Positions 35,759 through 45,654 of a DNA stretch of 64,000 nucleotides are shown here, piece after piece (the first letter of the stretch is position 1; each line of letters starts with the position of its first letter). Origin of the DNA: UBA7672 sp963718145 (GTDB taxonomy: Bacteria > Pseudomonadota > Alphaproteobacteria > Caulobacterales > Hyphomonadaceae). The stretch lies in the NCBI GenBank assembly GCA_963718145.1, contig CAVQYJ010000023.1, positions 186,001 through 250,000 on the forward strand. Direction: 5' to 3'. The position numbers were made by a program, and so were the translations under genes. The notes under the pieces are model-generated. The model made no database searches. It was not told the origin of the DNA and saw only the letters and a list, made by a program, of their open reading frames with translations.

Positions 35759-36805
35759 ATGCTAACCGAGATACTATGCGGACCTGAGGGTGCCGAGCTG
35801 GGGCATGAGACCGTGGCCGCGCTCGGTCGCCATGAGCTGCCGGTGACGCCCCAGAACTATGAGATCTGGCTCAACTACGCAGCCCGGCCCTGGCCCGATC
35901 TCAGGTTTGCGATCAACACCTTGCTGGAGAATGCGACTCCAATCTCTAGCGGAGAGATGGAGGAGATCTACGAGCGCTTCTTCACGACGACGCGGCTATC
36001 CGCGCAGACGCTGCAGACAGGATCCCGCCTCACCCATCAACTTGCCGACGCCCTCCTGGCCCTGAAGGCGACGGGCGCCACGGCTGACGAGTATGGCGCC
36101 GTGCTCCATGCCTCTGCGCGCTTGCTCGACGGCGCTCCGGTTGCGCGCGAGGCCACGAGCGGTCTGGTCAATGCGCTGTCGGTCGCGACAGGAGACATGG
36201 CGAAACAGAACGCCGCCCTGTCGGCAAAATTGTCCCGAACCGCCGACGAGCTGGACACACTTCGCAAATCCCTCAGACAGGCCCGCAGCGAAGCGTTGAC
36301 GGACTCGCTGACCGGCGTCGCCAACCGCAAGCTGTTCGACGAGACGCTGCGTCTGCGGATGGAGGATGCCGACACCCACTCTACAGGCCTTGCGCTGATC
36401 ATGGCTGACATCGACCACTTCAAGAAGTTCAACGACGATTGGGGCCACCAGGTCGGCGACCAGGTGATCCGTTTCGTTGCCTCGACCCTCAGCCGCTCTG
36501 TGCTGCCGGATCATCTGGTGGCGCGATATGGCGGTGAGGAGTTCGCCGTGATCATGCCGTGCACGACGCTCAACCAGGCCTGGCGCGCCGCCGAAGAGAT
36601 GCGCCACGCGATAGCCGCCAAGCGCCTTGTAAAGCGATCGACAAAGGCCAGCATTGGCGGCGTGACGGTATCGCTTGGCGTGGCCTTGAGGCAGCCTGGC
36701 GAGGGCGCCGGATCGTTTCTGGCGCGCGCTGACGCCTGCCTTTACGATGCCAAGCGCAACGGCCGCAACCAGGTCGCTCCGGCAGAGGCGCTCACCCTGT
36801 CCTAG
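35759..36805 (+). CDS. Diguanylate cyclase (GGDEF)
   Basis: 348 aa. The N-terminal 170 residues are helical, and the stretch KLSRTADELDTLRKSLRQAR looks like a coiled coil. The GGDEF domain has DSLTGVANRK, the metal Asp in MADIDHFKKFND and the active-site loop ARYGGEEF. Directly upstream, the I-site position reads LPDH rather than RxxD, so product inhibition is probably absent. It makes c-di-GMP in the cytoplasm. No transmembrane helix. First gene of a 10-kb signalling island. Confidence 0.93.
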   Translation: MLTEILCGPEGAELGHETVAALGRHELPVTPQNYEIWLNYAARPWPDLRFAINTLLENATPISSGEMEEIYERFFTTTRLSAQTLQTGSRLTHQLADALLALKATGATADEYGAVLHASARLLDGAPVAREATSGLVNALSVATGDMAKQNAALSAKLSRTADELDTLRKSLRQARSEALTDSLTGVANRKLFDETLRLRMEDADTHSTGLALIMADIDHFKKFNDDWGHQVGDQVIRFVASTLSRSVLPDHLVARYGGEEFAVIMPCTTLNQAWRAAEEMRHAIAAKRLVKRSTKASIGGVTVSLGVALRQPGEGAGSFLARADACLYDAKRNGRNQVAPAEALTLS

Positions 36806-36829
36806 TGGGCGGAATCCAACTCCGCGCGC

Positions 36830-37147
36830 TCAGGCGGCGTCCTGCCAGCGCCAGTCTTCATGATCGACAACACCGGCAAGCGAGAGGGCCTGCCAGGCTG
36901 GATCAGCCAGGAACGCTGCGCGCGCCAGTGACGCCCGGAACCGCACAACGCCATAACGCCCCCCGCCTGGAAAGAGCCGGCCATCATGCCTCGCGACCAG
37001 CGCAGTCAAGGCGCTCCAGACGAGATCAAGCTGGGCGCAGTCAGCACCCGGCCGCTCCGTCAACGACACAAACAGGTCGAGGCATGCCGCCGTTTCGGTC
37101 TGGCCCAGTTCCTCGTCGGTACGCCAGCTTGCGATTGCGTGCGACAT
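36830..37147 (-). CDS. Hypothetical 105-aa protein
   Basis: No family recognised. It is a soluble Ala-rich protein with several Trp (WRT, VWSALTAL, EDWRWQD). The ATG at 37147 has TGGAG six bases upstream. Convergent with the diguanylate cyclase gene, with 24 bases between stops. Coding evidence is moderate: good start, no shadow partner. Confidence 0.55.
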   Translation of the reverse strand: MSHAIASWRTDEELGQTETAACLDLFVSLTERPGADCAQLDLVWSALTALVARHDGRLFPGGGRYGVVRFRASLARAAFLADPAWQALSLAGVVDHEDWRWQDAA

Positions 37148-37405
37148 TGACCGCTCCATTGAAAAAACCCGACGGATCGCACGTCAGGTCTACAGTGTTA
37201 GGGTGAAATTTCCGGCTGGCGTGGACGCAAAACTTTCGTGCACGGATTCACCTTCGTCGCCGGCCGCCCTCACACGACTGCGAGGCCGCCACATGCGCTG
37301 AGGCCGGCGCGACATATCGACTGCCCGTTCGAGTGCCGGCGCAGATCAGCTGCCTTGCCCCGTACGCACGGCACCGGGCGCCATCAGGGCGCCCCGGTCG
37401 CTCGC

Positions 37406-39031
37406 TTAGGCAGGCCGCGCCTTGCGGTCAGCCTTGCTCTCGACGATCACCTTCGAGGGCGGCCCCTGCTTCGCGCGGCGACGCAGCGTTGCAAGGTCGG
37501 CCGGCACGCCCAGATAGAAGCCTTGCAGATGGTCGCAGCCGAGCAGTTGCAGCAGGCTGGCCTGCCGCGAGTTCTCGATGCCTTCGGCGACGACTTCCAT
37601 GCCGAGCCCATGGCCCATGTCGATGATCGCCCGGGTAAGCTGGGTCGACTGCTGCTTGCCGCCCAGGTCGCGAACGAACGAGCGATCGATCTTGACCGCG
37701 TCGAAGTCGAAGCTTTGCAGGTAGGACAGGCTCGAGAACCCGGTGCCAAAATCGTCGAGCACAACCTTCACCCCGATATCGCGCAGCTGGCGGATGGTGC
37801 GCATGGCTGCATCCCTGTGCGTGATCAGGACGCCTTCGGTAATCTCGATCTTGAGGAGAGCCGGCTGCACGTCGGCTTGCAGGAGCTTGTCGGCGACCAT
37901 CTTGGCGAAGGCTTGCCGGCGGAACTGGGCGGGCGAAACGTTGACTGCGATCGGGATGTCGCCAAGCTGTTTCACGCATTCGATGACGCGATCCACGGCC
38001 CATTCGCCGAGTTCGATGATTTGCCCGCCCTCTTCCGCCATCGGGATGAACTTGGTCGGAGGGATCTCGCCGCGTTCAGGATGGCGCCAGCGCATCAGCG
38101 CTTCGGCGCTGACGACGTTGCCCGTGCGTGCGCAGAATATTGGCTGCAGATCGAGGCGAAGTTGATCGTCGCGTCGCGCAGTTTCCAGCTCGGAGCGCAG
38201 GGTGCGCTTGAGAATCAGCCCCTGGTCCATTTCAGCCGTAAAGGTCCGGAACGAGCAGCCCTGCTCTGCCTTGGCGCGATACATCGCGATGTCCGCTCGG
38301 CGCAGGAGTTCTTCCGAGGAAAGTCGCTCACTCACGTCGCTGCTGATGCCGATGCTGACGCCGACGGAAACCGTATCGCCACGGACGACCAGCGTGTCTT
38401 CGATGCTGCCGACAAACCGGGCCGCGATCGCTTCTGAGCGTTCAACAGCGTCCGAACCTGTCAGCACCGCCGCGAACTCGTCGCCGCCCAGGCGGGCCAG
38501 GATGTCACCCGGACCGATGGCCGCTCCGAAACGTCTGGCGACTTCGATCAACAGTGCATCGCCAGCGTCGTGCCCGAGGCCGTCATTGACCTCCTTGAAG
38601 CGGTCAAGGTCGGCAAACATCACCACGGTTGGCTCGTGCGGATCGCGCGCCAGCGCAGCCTCAAGGTGCTGGCGCAAGGTCAGGCGATTGGGCAGTCCGG
38701 TCAGCGAGTCGATGCGCGCCGCCCGGTAGGTATCGTCTTGCTTGGCGTGCAGCTGCTTGCTGGCCGCCATCGCCATCGACGCCTTGCGCAACAGGACCCA
38801 TCCTGCGACGCCCGACAGCAGCAGCCCCGTCAGCGCGGTTGCCTGTTGTGCACCCGAACCCATCGCAATGATCGCCAAGGCGCACTGCGCGAGGCCAACC
38901 GTGCTGAGCAATGCGATCATGTCGACCGCAACCGGCTTCGGCATATCGATCTTGCGCCACCACGGCTGACGGGCCGTCGGGGCCGGGTCGTTGCTGCTTT
39001 TGGCCGACTGGCTCTCTTTCGAAGTGTCCAT
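37406..39031 (-). CDS. GGDEF-EAL signalling protein
   Basis: 541 aa. Two transmembrane helices at about residues 33-50 and 61-83. GGDEF domain with DSLTGLPNRLTL, FADLDRFKEVND and LGGDEFAAVL, all consensus. EAL domain with SAEALMRWRHP, NVSPAQF, DDFGTGFSSLSYL and KIDRSFVRDL, so the phosphodiesterase residues look complete. The protein may make and break c-di-GMP, or one domain may be regulatory. The ATG lies five bases after the stop of the response-regulator gene, so they are an operon. Confidence 0.93.
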   Translation of the reverse strand: MDTSKESQSAKSSNDPAPTARQPWWRKIDMPKPVAVDMIALLSTVGLAQCALAIIAMGSGAQQATALTGLLLSGVAGWVLLRKASMAMAASKQLHAKQDDTYRAARIDSLTGLPNRLTLRQHLEAALARDPHEPTVVMFADLDRFKEVNDGLGHDAGDALLIEVARRFGAAIGPGDILARLGGDEFAAVLTGSDAVERSEAIAARFVGSIEDTLVVRGDTVSVGVSIGISSDVSERLSSEELLRRADIAMYRAKAEQGCSFRTFTAEMDQGLILKRTLRSELETARRDDQLRLDLQPIFCARTGNVVSAEALMRWRHPERGEIPPTKFIPMAEEGGQIIELGEWAVDRVIECVKQLGDIPIAVNVSPAQFRRQAFAKMVADKLLQADVQPALLKIEITEGVLITHRDAAMRTIRQLRDIGVKVVLDDFGTGFSSLSYLQSFDFDAVKIDRSFVRDLGGKQQSTQLTRAIIDMGHGLGMEVVAEGIENSRQASLLQLLGCDHLQGFYLGVPADLATLRRRAKQGPPSKVIVESKADRKARPA

Positions 39032-39036
39032 GACGT

Positions 39037-39672
39037 CTAGACCACAGAAAGACGGCACGCGACCGACACAAGCGAGTCGGCGCAGGCGTTGAGCAGAACT
39101 GGATCGGACGATGCCTCTGGCGTACGCAGCCAGGCGGCCAGGCGCAGGATTTCCTCGGCCTCCCGCGCGGCGTCGCTCGTCGGTGGCGTCGCCGGACCAC
39201 GCCGGCGCTCCATCAACGCCCGGGTGCGCTGCGCGAGGGTGGCCTCCAGGTCGCGATTCATCTCGGACAGCGCCTGCTGCGTCGCGCGGCGCTCGAGCTG
39301 GGCGTTGATGCGCGCAATGGCGATCGCCATGTCGATGGGCTTCTGCACATAGTCATTGGCGCCGGCTTCGATCGCCTGGTTGATCGAAATCGATTCATCA
39401 CGCGCCGTGCACATGATGATCGGCAGCTCGTTGGCGGAAAACCGCTCCCTCACCGCGTGCACGACATCAAGGCCGGACAGGTTCGGCATCATCCAGTCCA
39501 GCATCAGCAGGTCTGGCGGATCAACCGAGATCGTCGCTATCGCATCCACGCCGTTGTCGTGGGAGATCGTGTCGAACCCGGCGCGCGTCAGGGCGCGGCA
39601 CAACAGGACGTAGTTGTCCTCGATATCGTCGACGACCATGATCCGGCGGCGCTGGGTGATGGAAGGAGTCAT
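39037..39672 (-). CDS. Response regulator with C-terminal coiled coil
   Basis: 211 aa. REC domain residues 1-125: acidic pair in MVVDDIEDN, phospho-Asp in LLMLDWMMPNLSG, Lys in DYVQKPIDM. The C-terminal 85 residues contain a heptad-like stretch (LERRATQQALSEMNRDLEA) and no output domain. It lies nine bases after the hybrid kinase and five before the GGDEF-EAL gene, suggesting phosphotransfer from the former and control of the latter. Confidence 0.88.
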   Translation of the reverse strand: MTPSITQRRRIMVVDDIEDNYVLLCRALTRAGFDTISHDNGVDAIATISVDPPDLLMLDWMMPNLSGLDVVHAVRERFSANELPIIMCTARDESISINQAIEAGANDYVQKPIDMAIAIARINAQLERRATQQALSEMNRDLEATLAQRTRALMERRRGPATPPTSDAAREAEEILRLAAWLRTPEASSDPVLLNACADSLVSVACRLSVV

Positions 39673-39681
39673 GGCCTTGCT

Positions 39682-41655
39682 CTACCCGTTCACGGCCGCG
39701 ACGATGTCAGCGGTTATCTCGACCGGGCTGGACACGCCCTTGGTATGCACGGCCCAGCTGGCGCGCGACAGGAAGTCGAATTCCTGGCCGTTCAGCGATT
39801 TCGCCGAGACGACAATCACGGGAATATCACGAAGCTCACTGTCTGCGCGAAGTTCGCGCAGGACGCCGAAGCCGTCGAGACCCGGCATGGTGAGGTCGAC
39901 GATGATCGCCCCGGGACGGTGCTGACGCGCGAGCGCGAGTCCTTCCAGTCCTGTATAGGCTCGGAAGGCCTTGATCCCTGCGCGCTTCGCCGACCGCTCT
40001 ACGATATTTCCGGAGTCGACATCGTCGTCGATGATGAGGATCTGCCCTTCAACCTGTGTCCGATAGACCTTGACCGCGCCAGTGAGGTCCTCCTGGGTCG
40101 TCGGCTTGGTCAGGAACTCGCTGGCGCCGGCGTCGATGCCGCGCCGACGATTATCGTCCACGCTGACGACGATCACCGGAATGTCGCGAAGCACCGGCTC
40201 GCGCTTCAGGCTGTCGAGGACGTCCCAACCGCTCCGGCGCGGCATGTGGATGTCGAGAACGATGATGCTGGGTGCATGGGCCCGCGCCATTTCCAGGCCA
40301 GTCTCGCCGTCGGGGGCCGACAGCACGGCATAGCCCATGCGTGTCAGCCAGCGACCCAGCAGGTCAACCGATGCCGCATCATCATCTATCACCAGTGCGA
40401 CCTGACCGGCCTCGGCGGGTTCCACGATCCCCGCGTTGACCGAACCCTCGACCAATGCATCCCGGTGCGCCGCAGAGTTCGGGGGATTGCGGGGGATCGT
40501 GAGCGTGAAGACTGAGCCCTCGCCTTCCTTGCTCTTGACGACAAGATCCCCGCCCATCAGCCGGGCGATGTGGCGAGTGATGGCAAGGCCAAGGCCCGTG
40601 CCGCCGAATCGGCGCGTGGTGGAAACATCAGCCTGCTCGAAGGAATCGAAAATCCTGTCCAGCTGCTCCGGCTTCATGCCGATGCCGGTGTCGGAGACGA
40701 TGAAGGCGACTTCCTGCTCGCGATTGCCCTGCCGAAGCTCGACGGCAAGCGTGACCGCGCCGTTTTCGGTGAACTTGAAAGCGTTTCCGAGGAGGTTGAG
40801 CAGGCACTGCTGCAGGCGAGTGCTGTCGCTCGTCATGGAATCGACGCCGCTTGCGATGCTGACATCAAAGCTGTTGTTCTTCGCCTTGGGGGCGGATCCA
40901 AGCATCGCCAGCGTGTCGTCCAGCAGGTTGCGGACATTGAGCGGGGCGTAGTCGAGGTTCACCTTCCCGGCTTCGATCTTGGACAGGTCGAGGATGTCAT
41001 TGATCAGGCTCATCAGGTGCTGCGCCGCACGCAGGATGCGCTCCAGGTCCTTCGATGCGTCAGTCACAACGCCGGCGTCAGCGTCTTCCTTGAGCATCGC
41101 CGCATAGCCCATGATCGCATTGAGCGGCGTCCGGAGTTCATGACTCATGTTGGCGCAGAAGGTCGACTTGGCCTTGCTTGCGGCCTCGGCCTGGTCGTGG
41201 AGCCGGCTGATCTCCTCGAAAGCCGCGCGGCGCGATTGCTCGCGGGCGTGTATGACTTCGAGCACCGCATTGAGGTTGGCGCCAACCGCGCCAACCCGGC
41301 GGATCACCGATTCGGGAATGCGGGCGGGCGCATCGCCGTCAGCGACGATGCGCTCCAGCACCTGGTTGATCTCGTGGATCGGTCCCACAGCGCGACCGAG
41401 CAGCCGCCGTGCGAGGATCGCTGCAGTCAGCAAGGCAGCCGTCACGAGCGCCAGCGCCGGCAGCGTGCCGTCGAGCTGGCTGCCGCTTGCAATGCTCGCC
41501 ATCGGTTCCGGTTGATCTTGCTCGATCCAGCCAGCGACCCACAGCGCAGCGAACACGACGGCGGCGCCGGCAGCAGTGGCGATGAGCGCCACGCGCAGCT
41601 CGGCACGCGTTAGGCGCGGTCGTAGGTGCAGCACTTCAGGACGGTCGATCGGCAT
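39682..41655 (-). CDS. Hybrid histidine kinase with two receiver domains
   Basis: About 657 aa from the ATG at 41655, chosen because AGGGA lies eight bases upstream; frames open further to 41808. Two transmembrane helices flank a short periplasmic loop. A HAMP-like stretch follows (GPIHEINQVLERIVADG). HisKA has His in NMSHELRTPLNAIMGY; the ATPase has N-box NLLGNAFKFT and G-boxes DTGIGM and GGTGLGL. Two REC domains end the protein (VLDIHMP, VDLTMP). First gene of a three-gene operon with the regulator and GGDEF-EAL protein. Confidence 0.9.
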   Translation of the reverse strand: MPIDRPEVLHLRPRLTRAELRVALIATAAGAAVVFAALWVAGWIEQDQPEPMASIASGSQLDGTLPALALVTAALLTAAILARRLLGRAVGPIHEINQVLERIVADGDAPARIPESVIRRVGAVGANLNAVLEVIHAREQSRRAAFEEISRLHDQAEAASKAKSTFCANMSHELRTPLNAIMGYAAMLKEDADAGVVTDASKDLERILRAAQHLMSLINDILDLSKIEAGKVNLDYAPLNVRNLLDDTLAMLGSAPKAKNNSFDVSIASGVDSMTSDSTRLQQCLLNLLGNAFKFTENGAVTLAVELRQGNREQEVAFIVSDTGIGMKPEQLDRIFDSFEQADVSTTRRFGGTGLGLAITRHIARLMGGDLVVKSKEGEGSVFTLTIPRNPPNSAAHRDALVEGSVNAGIVEPAEAGQVALVIDDDAASVDLLGRWLTRMGYAVLSAPDGETGLEMARAHAPSIIVLDIHMPRRSGWDVLDSLKREPVLRDIPVIVVSVDDNRRRGIDAGASEFLTKPTTQEDLTGAVKVYRTQVEGQILIIDDDVDSGNIVERSAKRAGIKAFRAYTGLEGLALARQHRPGAIIVDLTMPGLDGFGVLRELRADSELRDIPVIVVSAKSLNGQEFDFLSRASWAVHTKGVSSPVEITADIVAAVNG

Positions 41656-41969
41656 TCTGTCATCCCTCAGCAGCATCGGAGCCCGTGACCCCATCTCCGA
41701 CACGCTTGTATCCAACTGCCCGTTATAGTTGCGAAATGCTAAGGTCAGTTGAATCGCAGATGGCGCCGTCATGCCGCGCAACGTTGGGCATCTTGAACCG
41801 CAGATCATCCTGGCGACGACGCCTTTCCGAGCACGCGGTGGCCAGAATGACGTGAGGACGCGAACAGGCGCCCAGCTGCAGGGCCATGCGCTTCTTCGCC
41901 CTCGCCTCGCGTGTGCGATACGAACGAGACGATCCGCTGAATGCCGGTAGGTCTCTTGGCCGGTAGATC
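41656..41969. other. Gap between two leftward kinase genes
   Basis: 314 bp. It holds the 5' region and presumably the promoter of the hybrid kinase. Alternative in-frame starts for it lie at 41694 and 41772. No separate gene is supported. Confidence 0.4.
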
Positions 41970-43376
41970 CTAGGCAGCCTGGTGCAGCGGCTCGGCCTGG
42001 TCAGGAGCAGCCCTCGGCGTGAAGATGGCCGGTACATGAATGGTAAAGGACGAGCCTTTGCCTTCCACGCTCCGAATGGCCACGTCGCCGCCAAGCGCCA
42101 CACAGAACTGCTTGGTCAGCGTCAGCCCAAGGCCTGTGCCGCCGAAATTTCGTGATATCGACGAGTCCGCCTGCGCAAAAGCGTGGAAAAGCTTGCCGAG
42201 ATTCTCATCCGAGATGCCGATGCCGGTGTCCTCGACCTCGAACACCAGCATGTCCTGCCCGCCCTCCTCACGCCGCGCGGCGCGCAGCGTGACGCGGCCC
42301 TTCTCTGTGAACTTGGCTGCGTTGCTGATGAGGTTAAGCAGGCACTGGCGCAGTTTCCTGTGGTCGGTGGTCGCCGACCCCAGCTCGCCGGCCAGGTCAA
42401 CCACAAGCGTGTTGTGGTGCGCCTTCATCAGCTGTTCTGCGGTTCCGACCACATCTCTCAGCATGTCATTGACGCAGAAGGCGGCCGAATTCACTTCGAC
42501 CGTCTCCGATTCGATGCGCGAAACGTCGAGCACGTCGGTCACAAGCGACAGGAGATGGCGCCCTGCCACGTTGATCCGCTGGAGATCGTTAAGCGCTTCC
42601 TCGTTGGTTTCCTTTTCAGCCAACTCGTCCAGCAGCATCTCGCTGTAGCCGATCACGGCGTTGAGCGGGGTGCGCAGTTCGTGGCTCATCTTGGCGAGGA
42701 AGATTGACTTGGTGCGGTTGGCCCGCTCGGCCTCTTCCATGGCGGCGTGCAGTCGCGCCGACGTCGCGCGCTCGCGCTCCGCCTCGCGCTCGAGGGCTGA
42801 CTTCTGCAGGATGACCGCAGCGTAGTAGACCGACATCCACGACATGTAGACGAAGGCGCCGAGGACCGAGATCAGGCTGACGTTTCCAAGCTGCTCCACG
42901 GGCATGCGCTCGGGGAAGCCGCCGACCAGGAAGTAGGTCATCAGGAAGCCTGCAAACTGCACCAGCAACCCGCCGATCACCAGCAGGGGCCGTTCGGACA
43001 GGTAGAAGAATCCGAGCAGCAGCGCGACGAGCAGCCAGGGCAGGAACGGCGAACTCACGCCGCCGTAGAAGAACGATCCAAACAGCGAGACGAAGATCAG
43101 CAACTGGCAGGACACAAACGCCGGCGTCCGCAGGTCGCCGAGCATCTTCAGCCAGAACGGCAGCAGCCAGAAGGACGAGATGCAGCATTCGATCGCCCAG
43201 AACGCATAGTCCCGGCGCTCATCGGCGAAGAACAGGAACAGGACGACCGCCTGGCCCAGCAGGGGTCCGCAAAGGTGCGTAAACACGAAGTTGCGGCACA
43301 GGGTGAGGTCGGACTTTTCGCGCTCGGCTGCGCCTGGAATGAAGCTGTCGATGAGCCTGTTGAAGTATTCGATCAT
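41970..43376 (-). CDS. Membrane histidine kinase
   Basis: 468 aa. An N-terminal membrane domain of about six helices contains the FYGGVSSPFLPWL motif. A coiled coil follows (LEREAERERATSARLHAAME), then HisKA with His in KMSHELRTPLNAVIGY and an ATPase domain with NLISNAAKFT, DTGIGI and GGTGLGL. No receiver domain. Its membrane domain is paralogous to that of the divergent kinase at 43577. The sensor is not a class I recognise. Confidence 0.92.
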   Translation of the reverse strand: MIEYFNRLIDSFIPGAAEREKSDLTLCRNFVFTHLCGPLLGQAVVLFLFFADERRDYAFWAIECCISSFWLLPFWLKMLGDLRTPAFVSCQLLIFVSLFGSFFYGGVSSPFLPWLLVALLLGFFYLSERPLLVIGGLLVQFAGFLMTYFLVGGFPERMPVEQLGNVSLISVLGAFVYMSWMSVYYAAVILQKSALEREAERERATSARLHAAMEEAERANRTKSIFLAKMSHELRTPLNAVIGYSEMLLDELAEKETNEEALNDLQRINVAGRHLLSLVTDVLDVSRIESETVEVNSAAFCVNDMLRDVVGTAEQLMKAHHNTLVVDLAGELGSATTDHRKLRQCLLNLISNAAKFTEKGRVTLRAARREEGGQDMLVFEVEDTGIGISDENLGKLFHAFAQADSSISRNFGGTGLGLTLTKQFCVALGGDVAIRSVEGKGSSFTIHVPAIFTPRAAPDQAEPLHQAA

Positions 43377-43576
43377 CGCCGCCCTCTGGTTTCGACTCCC
43401 ACACAGAAAGCCTGATTTCTCTTAAAAAATGGCGCCCTTTGCGTGGTTCATGATGAATCATTGCGCGCGGGGCGCTGACTAACCCGTCATTAGCAGATGA
43501 TAGGTTAGAGTTACGCCGTGAAAGTCTCAGGTGAGCCGTCGGCTGCGCACCCGAGCGATGGACCATGGGGATCGCA

Positions 43577-44965
43577 ATGACCACAAGGGCAAACTCGGCG
43601 CTGGCGCGCCTCGATCAACTGCTCGACTGGTTCATTCCCGCCTCGATCGCCGAGGGCGAGCCCAAGCAGCGCGCGCGGATGTTCCTGCTGTCGCACATCT
43701 TCGGACCGTTCCTCGGCAACGCCTTGCCCCTTTGCATGATCTTCCTCGGCTTCAAGCTGGACTATCATCTCTTCATCTTCATCGGATCGATCACCGCGTT
43801 CTGGCTTTTCCCGTTCGCCTTGAAATGGACAGGCTGGTACACCGGCCTTGCGGTTCTTTCCCTGCAGATTTTGATCTTCACCGTCCTTTGGGCCTGCTTC
43901 AGCTATGGCGGCGTCAACTCGCCCTTCCTGCTTTGGCTGGTTAACATTCCGTTGCTCGCCTTCTTCTACCTCTCGCCTTCCGGCAATCTGAAATACGGGA
44001 TCCTGGCGATGTTCCTCGCCAATATCGCGGCTTTCGCCCTGCCGGTGATTTTCGGCATGAGCTATCCTGAAGCTGATCTCGATGCACTCCAGCTTCCAGG
44101 CCTGCTTTCGCTGGTCAGCGCGCTGGCCTACGTGGCGATGATGGCGCTCTACTACGCCAGCATCTTCGCGTCCCAGGTCGACCTTGAGCAGGTTGTTCAC
44201 CGCCACAGGGCGAAGGCGCGCGAGCTGCGCCTCGCGACTGAGACTGCGCGCCGCGCCGGCGCTGCGAAATCAGAGTTCGTCGCCAACATGAGCCACGAAC
44301 TGCGCACTCCCCTCAACGCGGTCATCGGTTACAGCCAGATGTTGCTCGACGATGCAGAGGATCGCGACGATCGCGAGCTGGCGGCTGACCTTCGCAAGAT
44401 TCACGGCTCCGGACAGCTGCTGCTCCGGCTGGTCAACGACGTGCTGGACTTCTCGAAGATCGAAGCCGGCAAGATGGAGAAAGTAAACGAGCTGATCTCC
44501 ATCCGCGGCAATCTTTCAGAGCTGGTGGACTCGCGTCGGCTTGCGGCCGCCAAGAAGGGCCTTGCCCTAAGCCTGCTCTTCGAGCCCAACGTCGAATTCG
44601 CCCGGCTTGACTGGTCTCTGGCCCGGAAGGCGGTGTCCCATGTGCTGGAAAACGCCATCAAGTTCACGAACAGGGGCTCGGTCGAAATTCGCGTCTGGTG
44701 CAGGGGCGACCAGCTCTTCATTGTGATCAAGGACACGGGACCAGGCATGTCGCCGGCCGTGCAGCGGACGCTGTTCGACGCCTTCAACGCACGGGGCGAC
44801 CAGAGCGACACCAAGTATGGCGGCGCCGGCATCGGCCTCGCGCTCAGCGCCCGGGTCTGCAAGCTGCTCGGCGGCGATATCAGCGCGGTGAGCAAGGAAG
44901 GTCAGGGCAGCACCTTCACCCTCCGCCTGCCGCTGGGTTCAATGGAAATGACGAAAGCCGCCTGA
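43577..44965 (+). CDS. Membrane histidine kinase, paralogue of the divergent one
   Basis: 462 aa from the ATG at 43577; an ATG at 43565 is also possible. The six-helix membrane domain has FSYGGVNSPFLLWLV, matching the SYGG/FYGG-V-SPFL motif of the neighbour. HisKA has NMSHELRTPLNAVIGYSQM; the ATPase has HVLENAIKFT and DTGPGM, and GGAGIGLAL in place of the usual GGTGLGL. Followed 40 bases later by a single-domain response regulator. Divergent promoters share the 200-bp gap 43377-43576. Confidence 0.9.
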   Translation: MTTRANSALARLDQLLDWFIPASIAEGEPKQRARMFLLSHIFGPFLGNALPLCMIFLGFKLDYHLFIFIGSITAFWLFPFALKWTGWYTGLAVLSLQILIFTVLWACFSYGGVNSPFLLWLVNIPLLAFFYLSPSGNLKYGILAMFLANIAAFALPVIFGMSYPEADLDALQLPGLLSLVSALAYVAMMALYYASIFASQVDLEQVVHRHRAKARELRLATETARRAGAAKSEFVANMSHELRTPLNAVIGYSQMLLDDAEDRDDRELAADLRKIHGSGQLLLRLVNDVLDFSKIEAGKMEKVNELISIRGNLSELVDSRRLAAAKKGLALSLLFEPNVEFARLDWSLARKAVSHVLENAIKFTNRGSVEIRVWCRGDQLFIVIKDTGPGMSPAVQRTLFDAFNARGDQSDTKYGGAGIGLALSARVCKLLGGDISAVSKEGQGSTFTLRLPLGSMEMTKAA

Positions 44966-45005
44966 TCAGGATGCAGGCGCAGCCACAGTAAACGGAGGGC
45001 TGGAC

Positions 45006-45383
45006 GTGACCAAGATACTCCTCGTCGAGGACAACGAGATGAACCGGGACATGTTGACCCGCCGGCTCGTCCGCAAGGGATTTGACGTCTGCTCCGCGAT
45101 CGACGGCCCGCAAGGCGTCGCCATGGCGGAAAGCGAGAAGCCCGACCTCATCCTGATGGATGTCGCCCTTGGCGACATGGATGGGTGGGAGGCGACACAG
45201 CTGATCAAGGGTCGCGCCAGCACCGCCAGCATCCCGATCATCGCCCTCACCGCGCACGCTCTCGAGTCCGATCGCCGCAAGAGCATCGAAGTCGGTTGCG
45301 CCGAGTTCGACACCAAACCCGTAGACCTGCCGCGCCTGCTCTCCAAGATCGAGAGCTGCCTGCCGAACAGGGTCGCCGCCTGA
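45006..45383 (+). CDS. Single-domain response regulator
   Basis: 125 aa CheY/DivK-like receiver only. Acidic patch LLVEDNEMNRD, phospho-Asp in LILMDVALGDMDG, Thr in IALTAHAL, Lys in FDTKPVD. The start is GTG at 45006 with GGAGG about eight bases upstream. Operon with the kinase before it, which it very probably receives phosphate from. Confidence 0.92.
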   Translation: MTKILLVEDNEMNRDMLTRRLVRKGFDVCSAIDGPQGVAMAESEKPDLILMDVALGDMDGWEATQLIKGRASTASIPIIALTAHALESDRRKSIEVGCAEFDTKPVDLPRLLSKIESCLPNRVAA

Positions 45384-45443
45384 CCGCGTCTTGCGGCTTG
45401 CGCTCGATCCAGTTTTCCGGCGCTCAATTTTTCCAGCCTGGAG

Positions 45444-45469
45444 AAGCCCGCCCCTCACGGCGGGCTTTT
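45444..45469 (+). terminator. Intrinsic terminator after the kinase/regulator operon
   Basis: Stem AAGCCCGCC/GGCGGGCTT (45444-45452, 45459-45467), loop CCTCAC, then TTTTC. It lies 60 bases after the stop codon. Confidence 0.85.
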
Positions 45470-45654
45470 CTGACTTCGGCGTCTGCAGTTGAAGTCCGTG
45501 ACCGCGCGCGAGACGCATCGCGCTAGCGCCAACACACGTCACGCACCGACGCCGTGTCGATGCAACGCTGCAATTCACATAGCCCTTTTAGGTCAGGCTT
45601 AATTGCAGTTTGCTATGACAACCTCTCAAGCACTGGACGGTCTACGGAGAGGTT

